In this document: positions 17,269 to 25,620 of the stretch, piece after piece
Layout: each line of letters opens with the position of its first letter
Position numbering within the stretch: the stretch's first letter is position 1
Assembly (NCBI RefSeq): GCF_000023465.1
Contig: NC_014041.1
Span: 1,137,001 to 1,201,000 of the forward strand
DNA length: 64,000 nucleotides
Direction of reading: 5' to 3'
Source: Zunongwangia profunda SM-A87
Lineage (GTDB): Bacteria > Bacteroidota > Bacteroidia > Flavobacteriales > Flavobacteriaceae
Made by a program: the position numbers and the translations under genes
The notes under the pieces: model-generated
What the model saw: only the letters and a program-made list of their open reading frames with translations
Told to the model about the DNA's origin: nothing
Databases searched by the model: none

Positions 17269-18811
17269 GATGAATAAGAATATTTATCGGGCTGGTTTAA
17301 TCGTCACTTTTGTGGCGCTAAATGCGCTGGTACTTTTTGGGTTAAGCTCGGTGTTAGCATGGTTAAATACTGGAGCCGAGCGCACCGGAATGTTGCATAC
17401 CGAAGTTTTAAGTAAAGAGGTGTATTTACCAAATATCGAATGGGGAAGTTTAGAGAATCCCGGCAGGCTCATGGAAGAACAGACTTTAGGTGAAATTCAG
17501 CAGGATTATTTAAATGCCTGGTATGTAAAACACGTGGCGTATAAAACCAATAATCCCTATGGAATTGAAGATTATTATACTGATAGTTCACGCGTAAACC
17601 TTTTTAAAACCATTGCGTTTAATAAAGAGAATGATATTCATATAGAGGCTACTACTTTAAACCACCATCCTAAATTAGAATTTTATAGTGCTGATGGACA
17701 ACTGGTAGTGATTACTGATGATGATGTGATCGAATATCAGGAAGTTTATGAGCAGGATCAAAAGTTATTGACGCATCAGGATACATCTTCGTATAGGGTC
17801 ATGATGCTTTTGGAAGATGGTTTTTGGCGTATTCGGCATATGGTAAAACAAGCGACTACTTCTCAAGAAGATTCAGTTGTTACAAGTAAGATAGCAGCGG
17901 TTAAAGGCAATAAAATTTATGTTCAAAATAATGAATTTCAAATAAAGGGAATCAATTATTATCCAAAGGAATCGCCCTGGGATATGTTTGGAGAAAACTT
18001 CAGTAGTGATACGATTGCCAGGGATTTCGAAATTATAAAAAACGCGGGATTAAACAGTATTCGTATTTTTATTCAGTATGAAGATTTTGGCAAAGCTGAA
18101 GTGCTTCCGCAAAAATTAGAAAAGCTAAGAAAAGTTGTGGATTTGGCCGAAGAAAATCAATTAAAGGTAGTGGTTACTTTGTTTGATTTTTATGGCGATT
18201 ATTCGGTTTTAGACTGGACCTTAACGCATCGCCATGCCCAACAGATTGTTTCTTCTTTTAAAGAGCATCCGGCAATTTTGGCCTGGGATTTAAAAAATGA
18301 ACCTGATCTTGACTTTGATAGTCGTGGGAAAGATTTGGTAGTGCAGTGGTTGTCTCACATAGCTGATGAGATTAAAAAATACGATCCAAACCATTTAATA
18401 ACTATTGGTTGGTCGTCACCTGAAGCTGCGATAAATTTAAAGAAAGAAGTAGATTTTGTTTCTTTTCATTTTTATAAAGATTTTGAAAAACTGGACTCAG
18501 ATTTCAAAATTCTAGAGAAAGAAATTCCAAATAAACCTATCGTGATGCAAGAATTTGGGATGAGCTCTTATCACGGTTTATGGAATCCTTTTGGTACCGA
18601 TGAGGAAGATCAGGCCAATTATCATAAAAAAATGCAAGACTTCTTTAAAAAAGAAAACCTTGCATTTATGTCTTGGACTTTATACGATTTTAAGGAAGTT
18701 CCTACAGCGGTAGTGGGGAGGTTGCCATGGAGAAAAAGCAGGCAAAGATTCTTTGGCTTTTTAGACCAGAAAGGAGAACCTAAGCCTGCTTTTAAATATA
18801 TAACTCACTAA
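17258..18811 (+). CDS. Membrane-anchored GH5-like (clan GH-A) glycosidase with NTF2-like domain
   Basis: 517 residues. One membrane helix (about 10-34) anchors the protein outside the cytoplasm. Residues about 75-200 resemble an NTF2-like domain ('GEIQQDYLNAWYVKHVAY', end 'DGFWRIRHM'), like one in the 1029-aa neighbour. Residues about 215-515 form a TIM barrel with acid/base Glu348 in 'LKNEPD' and nucleophile Glu432 in 'VMQEFGMSS', the GH5/GH-A pattern. It probably trims, releases or transfers a beta-glycan during synthesis, as cellulases do in cellulose operons. Another Met at 17270 is an alternative start. It ends 7 bases from the convergent GT4 gene. Confidence 0.82.
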   Translation: MKNKMNKNIYRAGLIVTFVALNALVLFGLSSVLAWLNTGAERTGMLHTEVLSKEVYLPNIEWGSLENPGRLMEEQTLGEIQQDYLNAWYVKHVAYKTNNPYGIEDYYTDSSRVNLFKTIAFNKENDIHIEATTLNHHPKLEFYSADGQLVVITDDDVIEYQEVYEQDQKLLTHQDTSSYRVMMLLEDGFWRIRHMVKQATTSQEDSVVTSKIAAVKGNKIYVQNNEFQIKGINYYPKESPWDMFGENFSSDTIARDFEIIKNAGLNSIRIFIQYEDFGKAEVLPQKLEKLRKVVDLAEENQLKVVVTLFDFYGDYSVLDWTLTHRHAQQIVSSFKEHPAILAWDLKNEPDLDFDSRGKDLVVQWLSHIADEIKKYDPNHLITIGWSSPEAAINLKKEVDFVSFHFYKDFEKLDSDFKILEKEIPNKPIVMQEFGMSSYHGLWNPFGTDEEDQANYHKKMQDFFKKENLAFMSWTLYDFKEVPTAVVGRLPWRKSRQRFFGFLDQKGEPKPAFKYITH

Positions 18812-18818
18812 CACCAAT

Positions 18819-20021
18819 CTATTGAACTACGCTCATTCCGTTTTTGAAATTTTTATTTTTAATTCGATGAAACTGTTCTAAGTACATATCTGTAATTTTT
18901 TCCATAGGTAACGAACAACTAGCTTTATAATTTCTTTTTCCCAGCTCTACTCTATAGCCATCGTTAGAGATAATAGCATCGATTGCTTTGGCCAGAGAAT
19001 CGGCATTAGAAGGCGTGAAAAACTGCCCACGATAGCCTTCTTCCCTTACCAAAATACCCAGATCTCCTAAATCTGGAAGTACGACCGCTTTCCCGTAGCT
19101 GCCGGCCTGGTGTAACACTCCGGAGCTGCCGGTAGTTGAGGTGTAGGGAAATACAACTACCGCACTTTCTCCGAAGATTACCGGTACATCTTTTTCTTCA
19201 ACGTAACCGGTAAATGTAAGATTAGGAACATTTTTATATTTTTCTTTCATGCTTTCAATATAACCTGGAGTGTTTGGACTATCGGTTCCTGCAATAACAA
19301 TCTCCATTTCCTGCTTAGAAGTCTTTCTTAACTTCTCGATTGCTTCAATTAAGATTTCTACTTTTTTGTAGGTGCCAAATTTGCCAAAAGTCATGATCTT
19401 TTTTGGACCCTTAGGTAGATCGTAACTCGGTTCAGCAGGGGTTTCAAAAGCACCATGCGGAATTAGCATGACGTTTTTCTTTTTATATTTTGACTTTAGG
19501 ATATACTCATATTTACTAATGGTTACCGCTACAAGATCTGCCTGTAATACCAGTCTTGTAAGGGTAGAACCTATAAGATTATACATTTTTTGCATTAACT
19601 TATTCTGAGTGAATCCGGCTTTTTCAAGATCTACGGTTTCCAAAATATTATGCAATAAAACAATTGTAGGTATTCTTTTAATCTTGAAGATCATAGGAAG
19701 CATTAAACCTAATGCTGCAGCTACCTTTTTGTCTCCAAACTTCATAAACTGAAGATTGAATAAGATGGCATCTGGTTTCTCAGCGGAAATTGCCTTGTAT
19801 ATATTTATAATATTGGAATAGCTGTTAAACTTCCAGCAATCTTTAACGGTGATCTTGCAATTCGCATCAAAGTCAATTTGCTTTTCTTCTTCTGTATGAT
19901 CTGTAATCAATACGATCTCTTCAACCTCATCTTTTAAAGCAAAATGCTTTACCAAATGATATCCATACTCCGTTAAGGTTACTTTACTAGGAGGGAATGC
20001 TGTTACAATTGCTAGTTTCAT
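18819..20021 (-). CDS. Family 4 (GT-B fold) glycosyltransferase
   Basis: 400 residues with two Rossmann-like domains. The N-terminal acceptor side starts 'KLAIVTAFPPS'. The C-terminal donor side has 'GPKKIMTFGKFGTYKKVE' (about 205), 'LTFTGYVEEKDV' (about 284) and 'GSSGVLHQAGSYGKAVVLPD', the GT4 nucleotide-sugar motif region. It acts in the cytoplasm, adding a sugar to a lipid-linked or growing glycan. It lies 131 bases behind the flippase on the same strand, with a palindrome (20067-20080) in the gap, so it may have its own promoter. It converges on the GH5-like gene with only 7 bases between stops. Confidence 0.87.
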   Translation of the reverse strand: MKLAIVTAFPPSKVTLTEYGYHLVKHFALKDEVEEIVLITDHTEEEKQIDFDANCKITVKDCWKFNSYSNIINIYKAISAEKPDAILFNLQFMKFGDKKVAAALGLMLPMIFKIKRIPTIVLLHNILETVDLEKAGFTQNKLMQKMYNLIGSTLTRLVLQADLVAVTISKYEYILKSKYKKKNVMLIPHGAFETPAEPSYDLPKGPKKIMTFGKFGTYKKVEILIEAIEKLRKTSKQEMEIVIAGTDSPNTPGYIESMKEKYKNVPNLTFTGYVEEKDVPVIFGESAVVVFPYTSTTGSSGVLHQAGSYGKAVVLPDLGDLGILVREEGYRGQFFTPSNADSLAKAIDAIISNDGYRVELGKRNYKASCSLPMEKITDMYLEQFHRIKNKNFKNGMSVVQ

Positions 20022-20066
20022 GGTAAATTTGGTTTTAAAATCTCTTTTTGAGAGGAGTTAGTTTTT

Positions 20067-20080
20067 CGAGGAATTCCTCG
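20067..20080. promoter_or_regulatory. Perfect 14-bp palindrome CGAGGAATTCCTCG
   Basis: A full self-complementary 14-mer in the 131-base gap between the flippase and GT4 genes, 46 bases before the GT4 start. It may be an operator or a small hairpin; no T-run follows on the coding strand. Confidence 0.35.
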
Positions 20081-20152
20081 TTCATTGTTTAATTGTGATT
20101 CAAATATCCATTAAAAGCGATCTTTATTTTTTCTTCTTCGATAAATGGTAAA

Positions 20153-21400
20153 TTACTGTAGGTGAGTTTTCTTTTTGTGTTGGTAAAAGAAATAAACAAG
20201 TTGAATGAAAAGCAACATCATCATAATAATTATCTGTACAATAACCACCTGATTTAAAGAATTATGAAAGAAAACAATTAATCCTACCTGGCCTAAGCCA
20301 AAGACACCAGATAAAGCCACCGGCATATATTTATCGATCGATAGAAAATAATACACAAATACATTAGAGATTGCAAAAAGGGATGTGGCCATAGCATACT
20401 TCCATAATAGTGGAGCAATACTAGTGTAGGCTTCTCCAAACATGATGTTTATAATAAACTCTGGGAAGAAAAATGTTACCGTAACTATGCTTACTGCTAA
20501 AAGGCTTACGAAACCAACATATTTAAAAAGCACGGGTAAGGTATTTTCGCCATTCTTCTTTTTTTGCACTACGGTTGGCAATAAGATCATTACAAACATC
20601 CATGCTACAAAGTACACTAATCGTCCTATTAAAGCTAAAGAAGCATATAAGCCTGCGTCATAAGAGTTAAAATAATGTTTTACCAATAAAATATCACTGT
20701 TGTTAATGATGATTTGTGTAAGCTCATAGAAAGCAGTGATAGCAATAAAGTTTACAAGATTTTTACGATCGTTCGTTTCTAAAGTTACTTTAGTAAAAAA
20801 GTTTCCGCTGTTTTTAAAGGGGATCAGTCCGAAAATGAATGAGATCAAAATTCCAGATGCTATTAAAACAGATGATCCATTAGCCAAAAGCGTTACCAGA
20901 AGAAGTGTGATGATCAATCTGCTAAACATTTCGGTTTGATAGGTGGCCGAAAGTTTATAGAAACTTTTACTTCCCTGATAAAATCCTCTGTTTACACTCA
21001 TTAAGAAGTAAAGTGGTATTCCCACGCCAAATATGATAAACATCCATTTACTATCGGTATTAAAAATCTGCTGTAGTTGTCCCGCAAATAATACCACTGC
21101 AAGGGATGCCAATATACCAATGATAAGACTGGCCTTTTTTACATAATTAAGAAAATGAAGTTGTTTTTCAGTTTCATAACCGGCGGTGAACTTTGCAACG
21201 GTTAATTGGAACGTCATTGCTATAAAAGACAGTACCAGCAAAAAAGTGATTAATATCGCTGCATTAGCAAATTGCTCTGGGCCTAAAATTCTACCTAACA
21301 GTAAATTATATAGGTAGTTTCCTAAATTAACGCCCATTGCACTAAGCATAAAAAACTGTTCGGGTGTTATTTTTCTTACCTTTAGTTGTGATACAGTCAT
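20153..21400 (-). CDS. Oligosaccharide flippase (Wzx/polysaccharide biosynthesis family)
   Basis: 415 residues with about twelve hydrophobic helices in the MATE/MOP arrangement. The start 'TPEQFFMLSAMGVNLGNYLYNLLLGRILGPEQFANAAILITF' (shown in parts: 'LLGRILGPEQFA') is the signature of the Polysacc_synt family, in which helix 1 is followed by 'R.lgp..yG'. It would move a lipid-linked or nascent glycan across the inner membrane, as Wzx or PelG do. It is divergent from the YaiO-like outer-membrane gene and upstream of the GT4 gene, so synthesis, flipping and export genes share one control region (21401-21548). Confidence 0.87.
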   Translation of the reverse strand: MTVSQLKVRKITPEQFFMLSAMGVNLGNYLYNLLLGRILGPEQFANAAILITFLLVLSFIAMTFQLTVAKFTAGYETEKQLHFLNYVKKASLIIGILASLAVVLFAGQLQQIFNTDSKWMFIIFGVGIPLYFLMSVNRGFYQGSKSFYKLSATYQTEMFSRLIITLLLVTLLANGSSVLIASGILISFIFGLIPFKNSGNFFTKVTLETNDRKNLVNFIAITAFYELTQIIINNSDILLVKHYFNSYDAGLYASLALIGRLVYFVAWMFVMILLPTVVQKKKNGENTLPVLFKYVGFVSLLAVSIVTVTFFFPEFIINIMFGEAYTSIAPLLWKYAMATSLFAISNVFVYYFLSIDKYMPVALSGVFGLGQVGLIVFFHNSLNQVVIVQIIIMMMLLFIQLVYFFYQHKKKTHLQ

Positions 21401-21467
21401 TTTAACTTGGTTTTAGATTAGATATCGGAACAAATATCCAAGAGATTTCAGTGAAAAGGGATTCTAT

Positions 21468-21497
21468 TTCGTTGAGCGGAAGTTTTATGTAGATGAA
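21468..21497 (+). promoter_or_regulatory. Possible direct-repeat site upstream of the YaiO-like gene
   Basis: TTCGTTGAG (21468-21476) and GTAGATGAA (21489-21497) are 21 bases apart. The first fits the published LytTR half-site pattern in 8 of 9 positions; the second matches 8 of 9 bases of the repeat found at 12837. Hand-spotted and short, so tentative. Confidence 0.3.
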
Positions 21498-21548
21498 TGA
21501 AGACTAAAACAGACTTAACTTGCAACTACAAAAATTAACCTAGTACCC

Positions 21549-23609
21549 ATGAAAAAACTTAACCTATTATTTTTATTGTTTTTTGGCATTCAGCTATTAT
21601 CTGCACAAGACATGCAAGAAGGTTTTGGCTATTTAGAGAAAGGAAATTTTGCGAAAGCTGAAACTTTTTTTGAAGCAATCCTTAAAGAGTATCCCGATAA
21701 CAAAACTGCAAATTTATGTTATGGTAGGGCCGTAGGACTAAATGGGGAACCGCAAAAAGCAACTTCAATTTTTACAGAATTACTGGAAGAATATCCTGGC
21801 GATATAGAAATCGAGCTAAATTATGCCGAATCTCTTTTATGGGGAAGTCATTTTAATAAAGCTAAGGAATACTACAGCGATCTTGTGCAAAGATATCCTG
21901 AAAATTTTGCGGCACTTTTAGGTTTTGCCAACACCCTTTCTAATTTAAAGGAATATGATAATGCATTGCTTTATGTAAATCGTGCTTTAGAAACTTCTCC
22001 CGGTAATCCAAATGCAATGGTATCTAAAAAATATATTCGCTTAGGATTTGCCTATCAAAAAATGCAAAATCAGGAGTATGAGCCCGCGATTAGTTTATTA
22101 AATAAAAATTTAGAAGACTTTTCTGGTGACCGGGAAACTTTGCTAAATAAAGCCAACATCTATTTGATCACTAAAGAGACCGAAGAAGCAAAAAATGTGT
22201 ATCTAGAATTGGCTAAAAATGCTAAAGACAGTATTGTAGCGCTAAACGGAATGGCTCTAGCTGCACATATTGCAGAAAATGAAAAAGAAGCTCAGTCACT
22301 TGCGGGAAAAGCGATTGAAAAAGCCGAGGTTTTAGGCGATTCAACTTCGCTCCAGGCATCCAGAGAGCGTTATGCTCAAACTCTTGTATGGAACAAAGAT
22401 TTTAAGAATGCTGAAGCTTATATTTCAGAATTAATAACTACCTATGGCGAAGAGAACTGGGTACTATCACTACGCGCTACTTTAGGAATGTATAGAAGTG
22501 ATTTTAAAGAAAGCATTGCCGATTATCAGCAAATTTTAGAAAAAGATACCGCTTCGTTTGATGGAAATTTAGGGATTGCCAATGCCTATTTCGCAGATGG
22601 AGAGACAAAAAATGCCTACGATGCGGCTTATCAAACTTTAAAGGTTTTTCCCAATCAAAAAGATGCGACTAATTTTATAGGAAAGTTAGACCGCAGTTTT
22701 ACTCCAGTAATAGAAGAAAAAATAAATTATACGTTCGATAATGGGGATAATAAGGCCTATGCTACAAACACCAATATTGAATTTCCGGTAAGTACAAAAT
22801 TAAGCTTTAATGCCAATTACAACTATCGAAAAACCAGAAATAGTATTACTGAAAATGAAGCTTCCTCTAACAATTTCAGTTTAGGTGGTAGCTATAAATT
22901 TCATCCAAAAGCGAGTTTTCATGTTTTAGGCGGAATTAATTCGGCGAACTCTTTTAGTAATAATTACAACCAGTTTTTGGCTCAGGCTTTCTTCAAAATT
23001 AAGCCTTATAAATTGCAAGATTTAGAAGTTGGTTATAATCGCGAAGTACAAAACTTTAATGCCGATCTTTTAGATCGTGAAATTGTAGTGAATAATTACT
23101 ACATGAATTATAATATGGGCACCAATTTTAATTTGGGATGGTTTACGCAGTATTATTATAGTTCACAGAGTGATGAGAATAGCAGAAATTTGTTGTTCAC
23201 CTCGTTATATTATAATTTTTTATCCAAGCCGGTATTAAAAGGTGGGATTAATTATCAATTTTTGAGTTTTAAAAATCAGGTGCCTACGATTTATTTTAGT
23301 CCGTCGCGATTTAATGCAGTTGAGGTATTTGCTGACTTCCTGATGGATGAAAATGCGGTAGAAACCAAAGGTTTGTTTTATGGTTTAACAGCTGCGGTAG
23401 GTTACCAGTTTATCGAAGATGATCCTAAACAATCAACCTATCGTATCCAGGGGAAATTCGGGTATAAGTTTTCAGAGCGTTGTTTAGCGAATTTTTATGG
23501 CACTCGAAGTAACATTGCTTCAGCCACTGCTGCGGGATTTACATTTACTGAAATTGGGTTCCGATTGAAATGGATATTTTTAAATAGACCTGTGTTTGAA
23601 ACCAGATAG
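21549..23609 (+). CDS. TPR-beta-barrel outer-membrane protein, YaiO-like
   Basis: 686 residues. A signal peptide (about 1-20) is followed by tetratricopeptide-type helical repeats over about 24-375 ('GYLEKGNFAKAETFFEAILKE'-style units) and then a beta-barrel (about 395-686) with alternating aromatic strands ending in 'EIGFRLKWIFL', as in YaiO-family outer-membrane proteins. A TPR plus barrel layout is also that of PelB, AlgK/AlgE and BcsC, which guide polysaccharides through the periplasm and outer membrane. Next to a flippase, GT4, GT-C-like and glycosidase genes it is the probable export porin (inference). A strong terminator follows. Confidence 0.82.
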   Translation: MKKLNLLFLLFFGIQLLSAQDMQEGFGYLEKGNFAKAETFFEAILKEYPDNKTANLCYGRAVGLNGEPQKATSIFTELLEEYPGDIEIELNYAESLLWGSHFNKAKEYYSDLVQRYPENFAALLGFANTLSNLKEYDNALLYVNRALETSPGNPNAMVSKKYIRLGFAYQKMQNQEYEPAISLLNKNLEDFSGDRETLLNKANIYLITKETEEAKNVYLELAKNAKDSIVALNGMALAAHIAENEKEAQSLAGKAIEKAEVLGDSTSLQASRERYAQTLVWNKDFKNAEAYISELITTYGEENWVLSLRATLGMYRSDFKESIADYQQILEKDTASFDGNLGIANAYFADGETKNAYDAAYQTLKVFPNQKDATNFIGKLDRSFTPVIEEKINYTFDNGDNKAYATNTNIEFPVSTKLSFNANYNYRKTRNSITENEASSNNFSLGGSYKFHPKASFHVLGGINSANSFSNNYNQFLAQAFFKIKPYKLQDLEVGYNREVQNFNADLLDREIVVNNYYMNYNMGTNFNLGWFTQYYYSSQSDENSRNLLFTSLYYNFLSKPVLKGGINYQFLSFKNQVPTIYFSPSRFNAVEVFADFLMDENAVETKGLFYGLTAAVGYQFIEDDPKQSTYRIQGKFGYKFSERCLANFYGTRSNIASATAAGFTFTEIGFRLKWIFLNRPVFETR

Positions 23610-23649
23610 TTAGAATCATAACCTTAATGTGTTAAGGTACCGTGAACTA

Positions 23650-23679
23650 AACTACCTCACGGCTTGCCGTGAGGTAGTT
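23650..23679. terminator. Strong terminator after the YaiO-like gene
   Basis: AACTACCTCACGG pairs with CCGTGAGGTAGTT around CTTG, a 13-bp perfect stem 40 bases past the stop. It can also serve the convergent gene ending at 23767. Confidence 0.8.
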
Positions 23680-23766
23680 GTTAGAAGAATATTTTATGTC
23701 TAGACATCCCGGATAACTAAAGCAATTGTTACCAGTGAAATTAATCTCTATTGTCAAATAAGTAAA

Positions 23767-24897
23767 CTAATTATAAATATGGTTTAGGATCTCTAGTTCT
23801 TCACTAGTCATAGGTAGCATTTCACTATTGGTCCATTTTTGTTTTTGCTTAAATTTCGCTACGGTTTTATTAAAAGCTTTTTTAGAATTATAATTGCTAT
23901 TAAATTTTTTTACTTCTTTACCTTCTATTAATTTGTTGAAAGCGATTTTCCCTTTTATCCGGAAATCATAAATAGAGTCGTTCTTAAAAAGTGATTTTAT
24001 ATCATTAGTAATTTCAGCGTAAGACAAAAACTGTTTACCATTTTCAGAAGTATTTATTTTAATTAGTGAAGCAACCCTTGTGGTATAATTTGGATCTTCT
24101 TGAGTTAATGGGGATTGGGCAGTTCTAAAATATTCTACTTTTATCTCTTTGAGGGCCAGATTTTTTTTGCTCAGAAAAATATGCCCAATTGCTGAGTTAT
24201 CTTCTTTATAGATTTCGATTTTATAAATAGTTTCATGCTTATTATCAATACGTCCAGCGTAGTTAAAATTCAGTGTTTTTAGTTTTTCTAATACGGGAGC
24301 GTTTGATAAAGTGGGATCCATCAAATTTAAAAACTCGGCCACACCACTTAGAAGGTTTATTTTCTTATATTTTTCTGTTTTTTTAACTTCATAAATTTTG
24401 GTCATATTCTCATCCTCCAGCCTAGGCTTATAAGATAAAAAGTCGGTTTCAATCATTTCCACACCCTTGCCGTTTTCTTTTAAACTGTACCTAAATATGC
24501 CTTCCTGATTATAAGGTTGTGATAAAAAGTTTTTCGGAATGTTTCTGAATGCCTTTAAAATAGTATCCTTCGCATTAAAGTTATGCAATACAACTTCGTC
24601 TAGATTATAAGCAAGGGCTTTTAAATATAGGGTATCTTTAAGATCATTTGGATTTAATTTTTTAGTTTGATACCCCAAATGCGAAAGGATGTATCGATTA
24701 TGATTTTTTGGGACGAATATGATTCCCTCTTCATTACTTACACTTCCCTGATGATTTCCAAATTCCAAATTAGCATAGGGAATAGGCTGTAAACTTAACG
24801 AATCCAAGATTAGGGCTTGCTGAGCTAGGCCATTAAGCGAAAAGATGAAAGATGCTATTATCAATAGTACTTTTAGCACATGATTAGAGGGAAACAT
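23767..24897 (-). CDS. Exported protein with CarboxypepD_reg-like N-terminal domain
   Basis: 376 residues. A signal peptide (about 1-25) precedes a domain of about 80 residues with 'ALILDSLSLQPIPYANLEF', '.GSVSNEEGIIFVP' and 'LSHLGYQTK', the carboxypeptidase-regulatory (Ig-like) pattern that is common at the N-terminus of TonB-dependent receptors and other Bacteroidetes surface proteins. The remaining 270 residues are probably mostly beta and I cannot place them in a family. No receptor barrel follows. The gene starts 87 bases behind the DinB-type gene on the same strand and may be co-transcribed with it. Confidence 0.75.
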   Translation of the reverse strand: MFPSNHVLKVLLIIASFIFSLNGLAQQALILDSLSLQPIPYANLEFGNHQGSVSNEEGIIFVPKNHNRYILSHLGYQTKKLNPNDLKDTLYLKALAYNLDEVVLHNFNAKDTILKAFRNIPKNFLSQPYNQEGIFRYSLKENGKGVEMIETDFLSYKPRLEDENMTKIYEVKKTEKYKKINLLSGVAEFLNLMDPTLSNAPVLEKLKTLNFNYAGRIDNKHETIYKIEIYKEDNSAIGHIFLSKKNLALKEIKVEYFRTAQSPLTQEDPNYTTRVASLIKINTSENGKQFLSYAEITNDIKSLFKNDSIYDFRIKGKIAFNKLIEGKEVKKFNSNYNSKKAFNKTVAKFKQKQKWTNSEMLPMTSEELEILNHIYN

Positions 24898-24984
24898 AAA
24901 GTATGATCATTTTTAATATTGGGTAAAATAAGAAAAAGAAACATAACGGCAAACCATAAAAATTTCCTCTATATGTTTTCCAAA

Positions 24985-25521
24985 TTACTCAAATTTTCCC
25001 TTAAACTTAATCGCCTGTTCGATATGTGCCAGGTGATGATTAGAATGCCAGGCATACATACCAATGGCAGTTTTCAATGTATATTTTTGTTGTCTCTCAG
25101 GATGGTAAAAGGTTTTTTTCAAATCATCTTCTGTAAAATTATCGATTAATTTTATCCAACGATGATGTAAGCCTACCAATAATATCAGGCTTTGCTGAAT
25201 ATCGCACGAATAATCATCAAGTTCTGCCCATGCGGTTTCATCGTAACCTCTAATCGACGGATTATCCTCGGTTAAAGCAATTTTAAACCTGATGATGCTA
25301 TTCATGTGGCTATCTGCCAAATGATGAATCACCTGTTTAATCGTCCAGCCTTCTGGTCGATACTGCCAGGACAATGCTTCTTCAGCAAGATTATTGGCGA
25401 TATTCTTTATTTTGGAAGGTAATTCTGCAATGTCTTTTGTCCAGATTTCAAGCTGTTCTGAAGTAATTTCTGAAGGATTTTGGAAAGTGCCAATAGGGTA
25501 TTTTAGTTGCTCGATATTCAT
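24985..25521 (-). CDS. DinB/YfiT-type metal-dependent transferase or hydrolase
   Basis: 178 residues from the ATG whose first base is 25521. The frame is open further upstream (to 25590), but that stretch is the terminator of the preceding gene, so the longer start is rejected. The protein has the DinB four-helix layout with metal-ligand histidines in 'VIHHLADSHMN' and 'HSNHHLAHIEQ'. The start 'YPIGTF' and the 'GWTIKQVIHHLADSH' motif match the YfiT/bacillithiol-transferase subgroup. Members transfer bacillithiol or other thiols or hydrolyse unknown substrates; whether this organism makes bacillithiol is not shown here. Confidence 0.85.
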   Translation of the reverse strand: MNIEQLKYPIGTFQNPSEITSEQLEIWTKDIAELPSKIKNIANNLAEEALSWQYRPEGWTIKQVIHHLADSHMNSIIRFKIALTEDNPSIRGYDETAWAELDDYSCDIQQSLILLVGLHHRWIKLIDNFTEDDLKKTFYHPERQQKYTLKTAIGMYAWHSNHHLAHIEQAIKFKGKFE

Positions 25522-25561
25522 AATACAAAAGATTAAAAAACGAATGTAATAAAAAAGAAAA

Positions 25562-25583
25562 TGCCGGGTAACCACTCCCGGCA
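25562..25583 (-). terminator. Terminator of the LruC/T9SS gene
   Basis: TGCCGGG (25562-25568) and CCCGGCA (25577-25583) form the stem; on the minus strand it is followed by a T-rich tail (TTTTCTTTTTTATT). It is 37 bases past the stop at 25621. Confidence 0.75.
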
Positions 25584-25620
25584 CTTTCACTCATAACTAA
25601 CCTAACCAACTAACCAATCA

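Noticed and set aside
20116..20145. A further LytTR-like pair (AGCGATCTT and TTCGATAAA, 21 apart)
   Set aside because: It points away from the GT4 gene, rests on a common CGAT core and is too weak to separate from chance.
18819..21400. GT4 and flippase as true PelF and PelG
   Set aside because: The GT4 is about 100 residues shorter than PelF and lacks its start motif; no PelD or PelE is present. Only a functional parallel is claimed.
25522..25590. Longer start for the DinB/YfiT gene
   Set aside because: The added residues are encoded by the terminator of the upstream LruC gene and do not fit the family.
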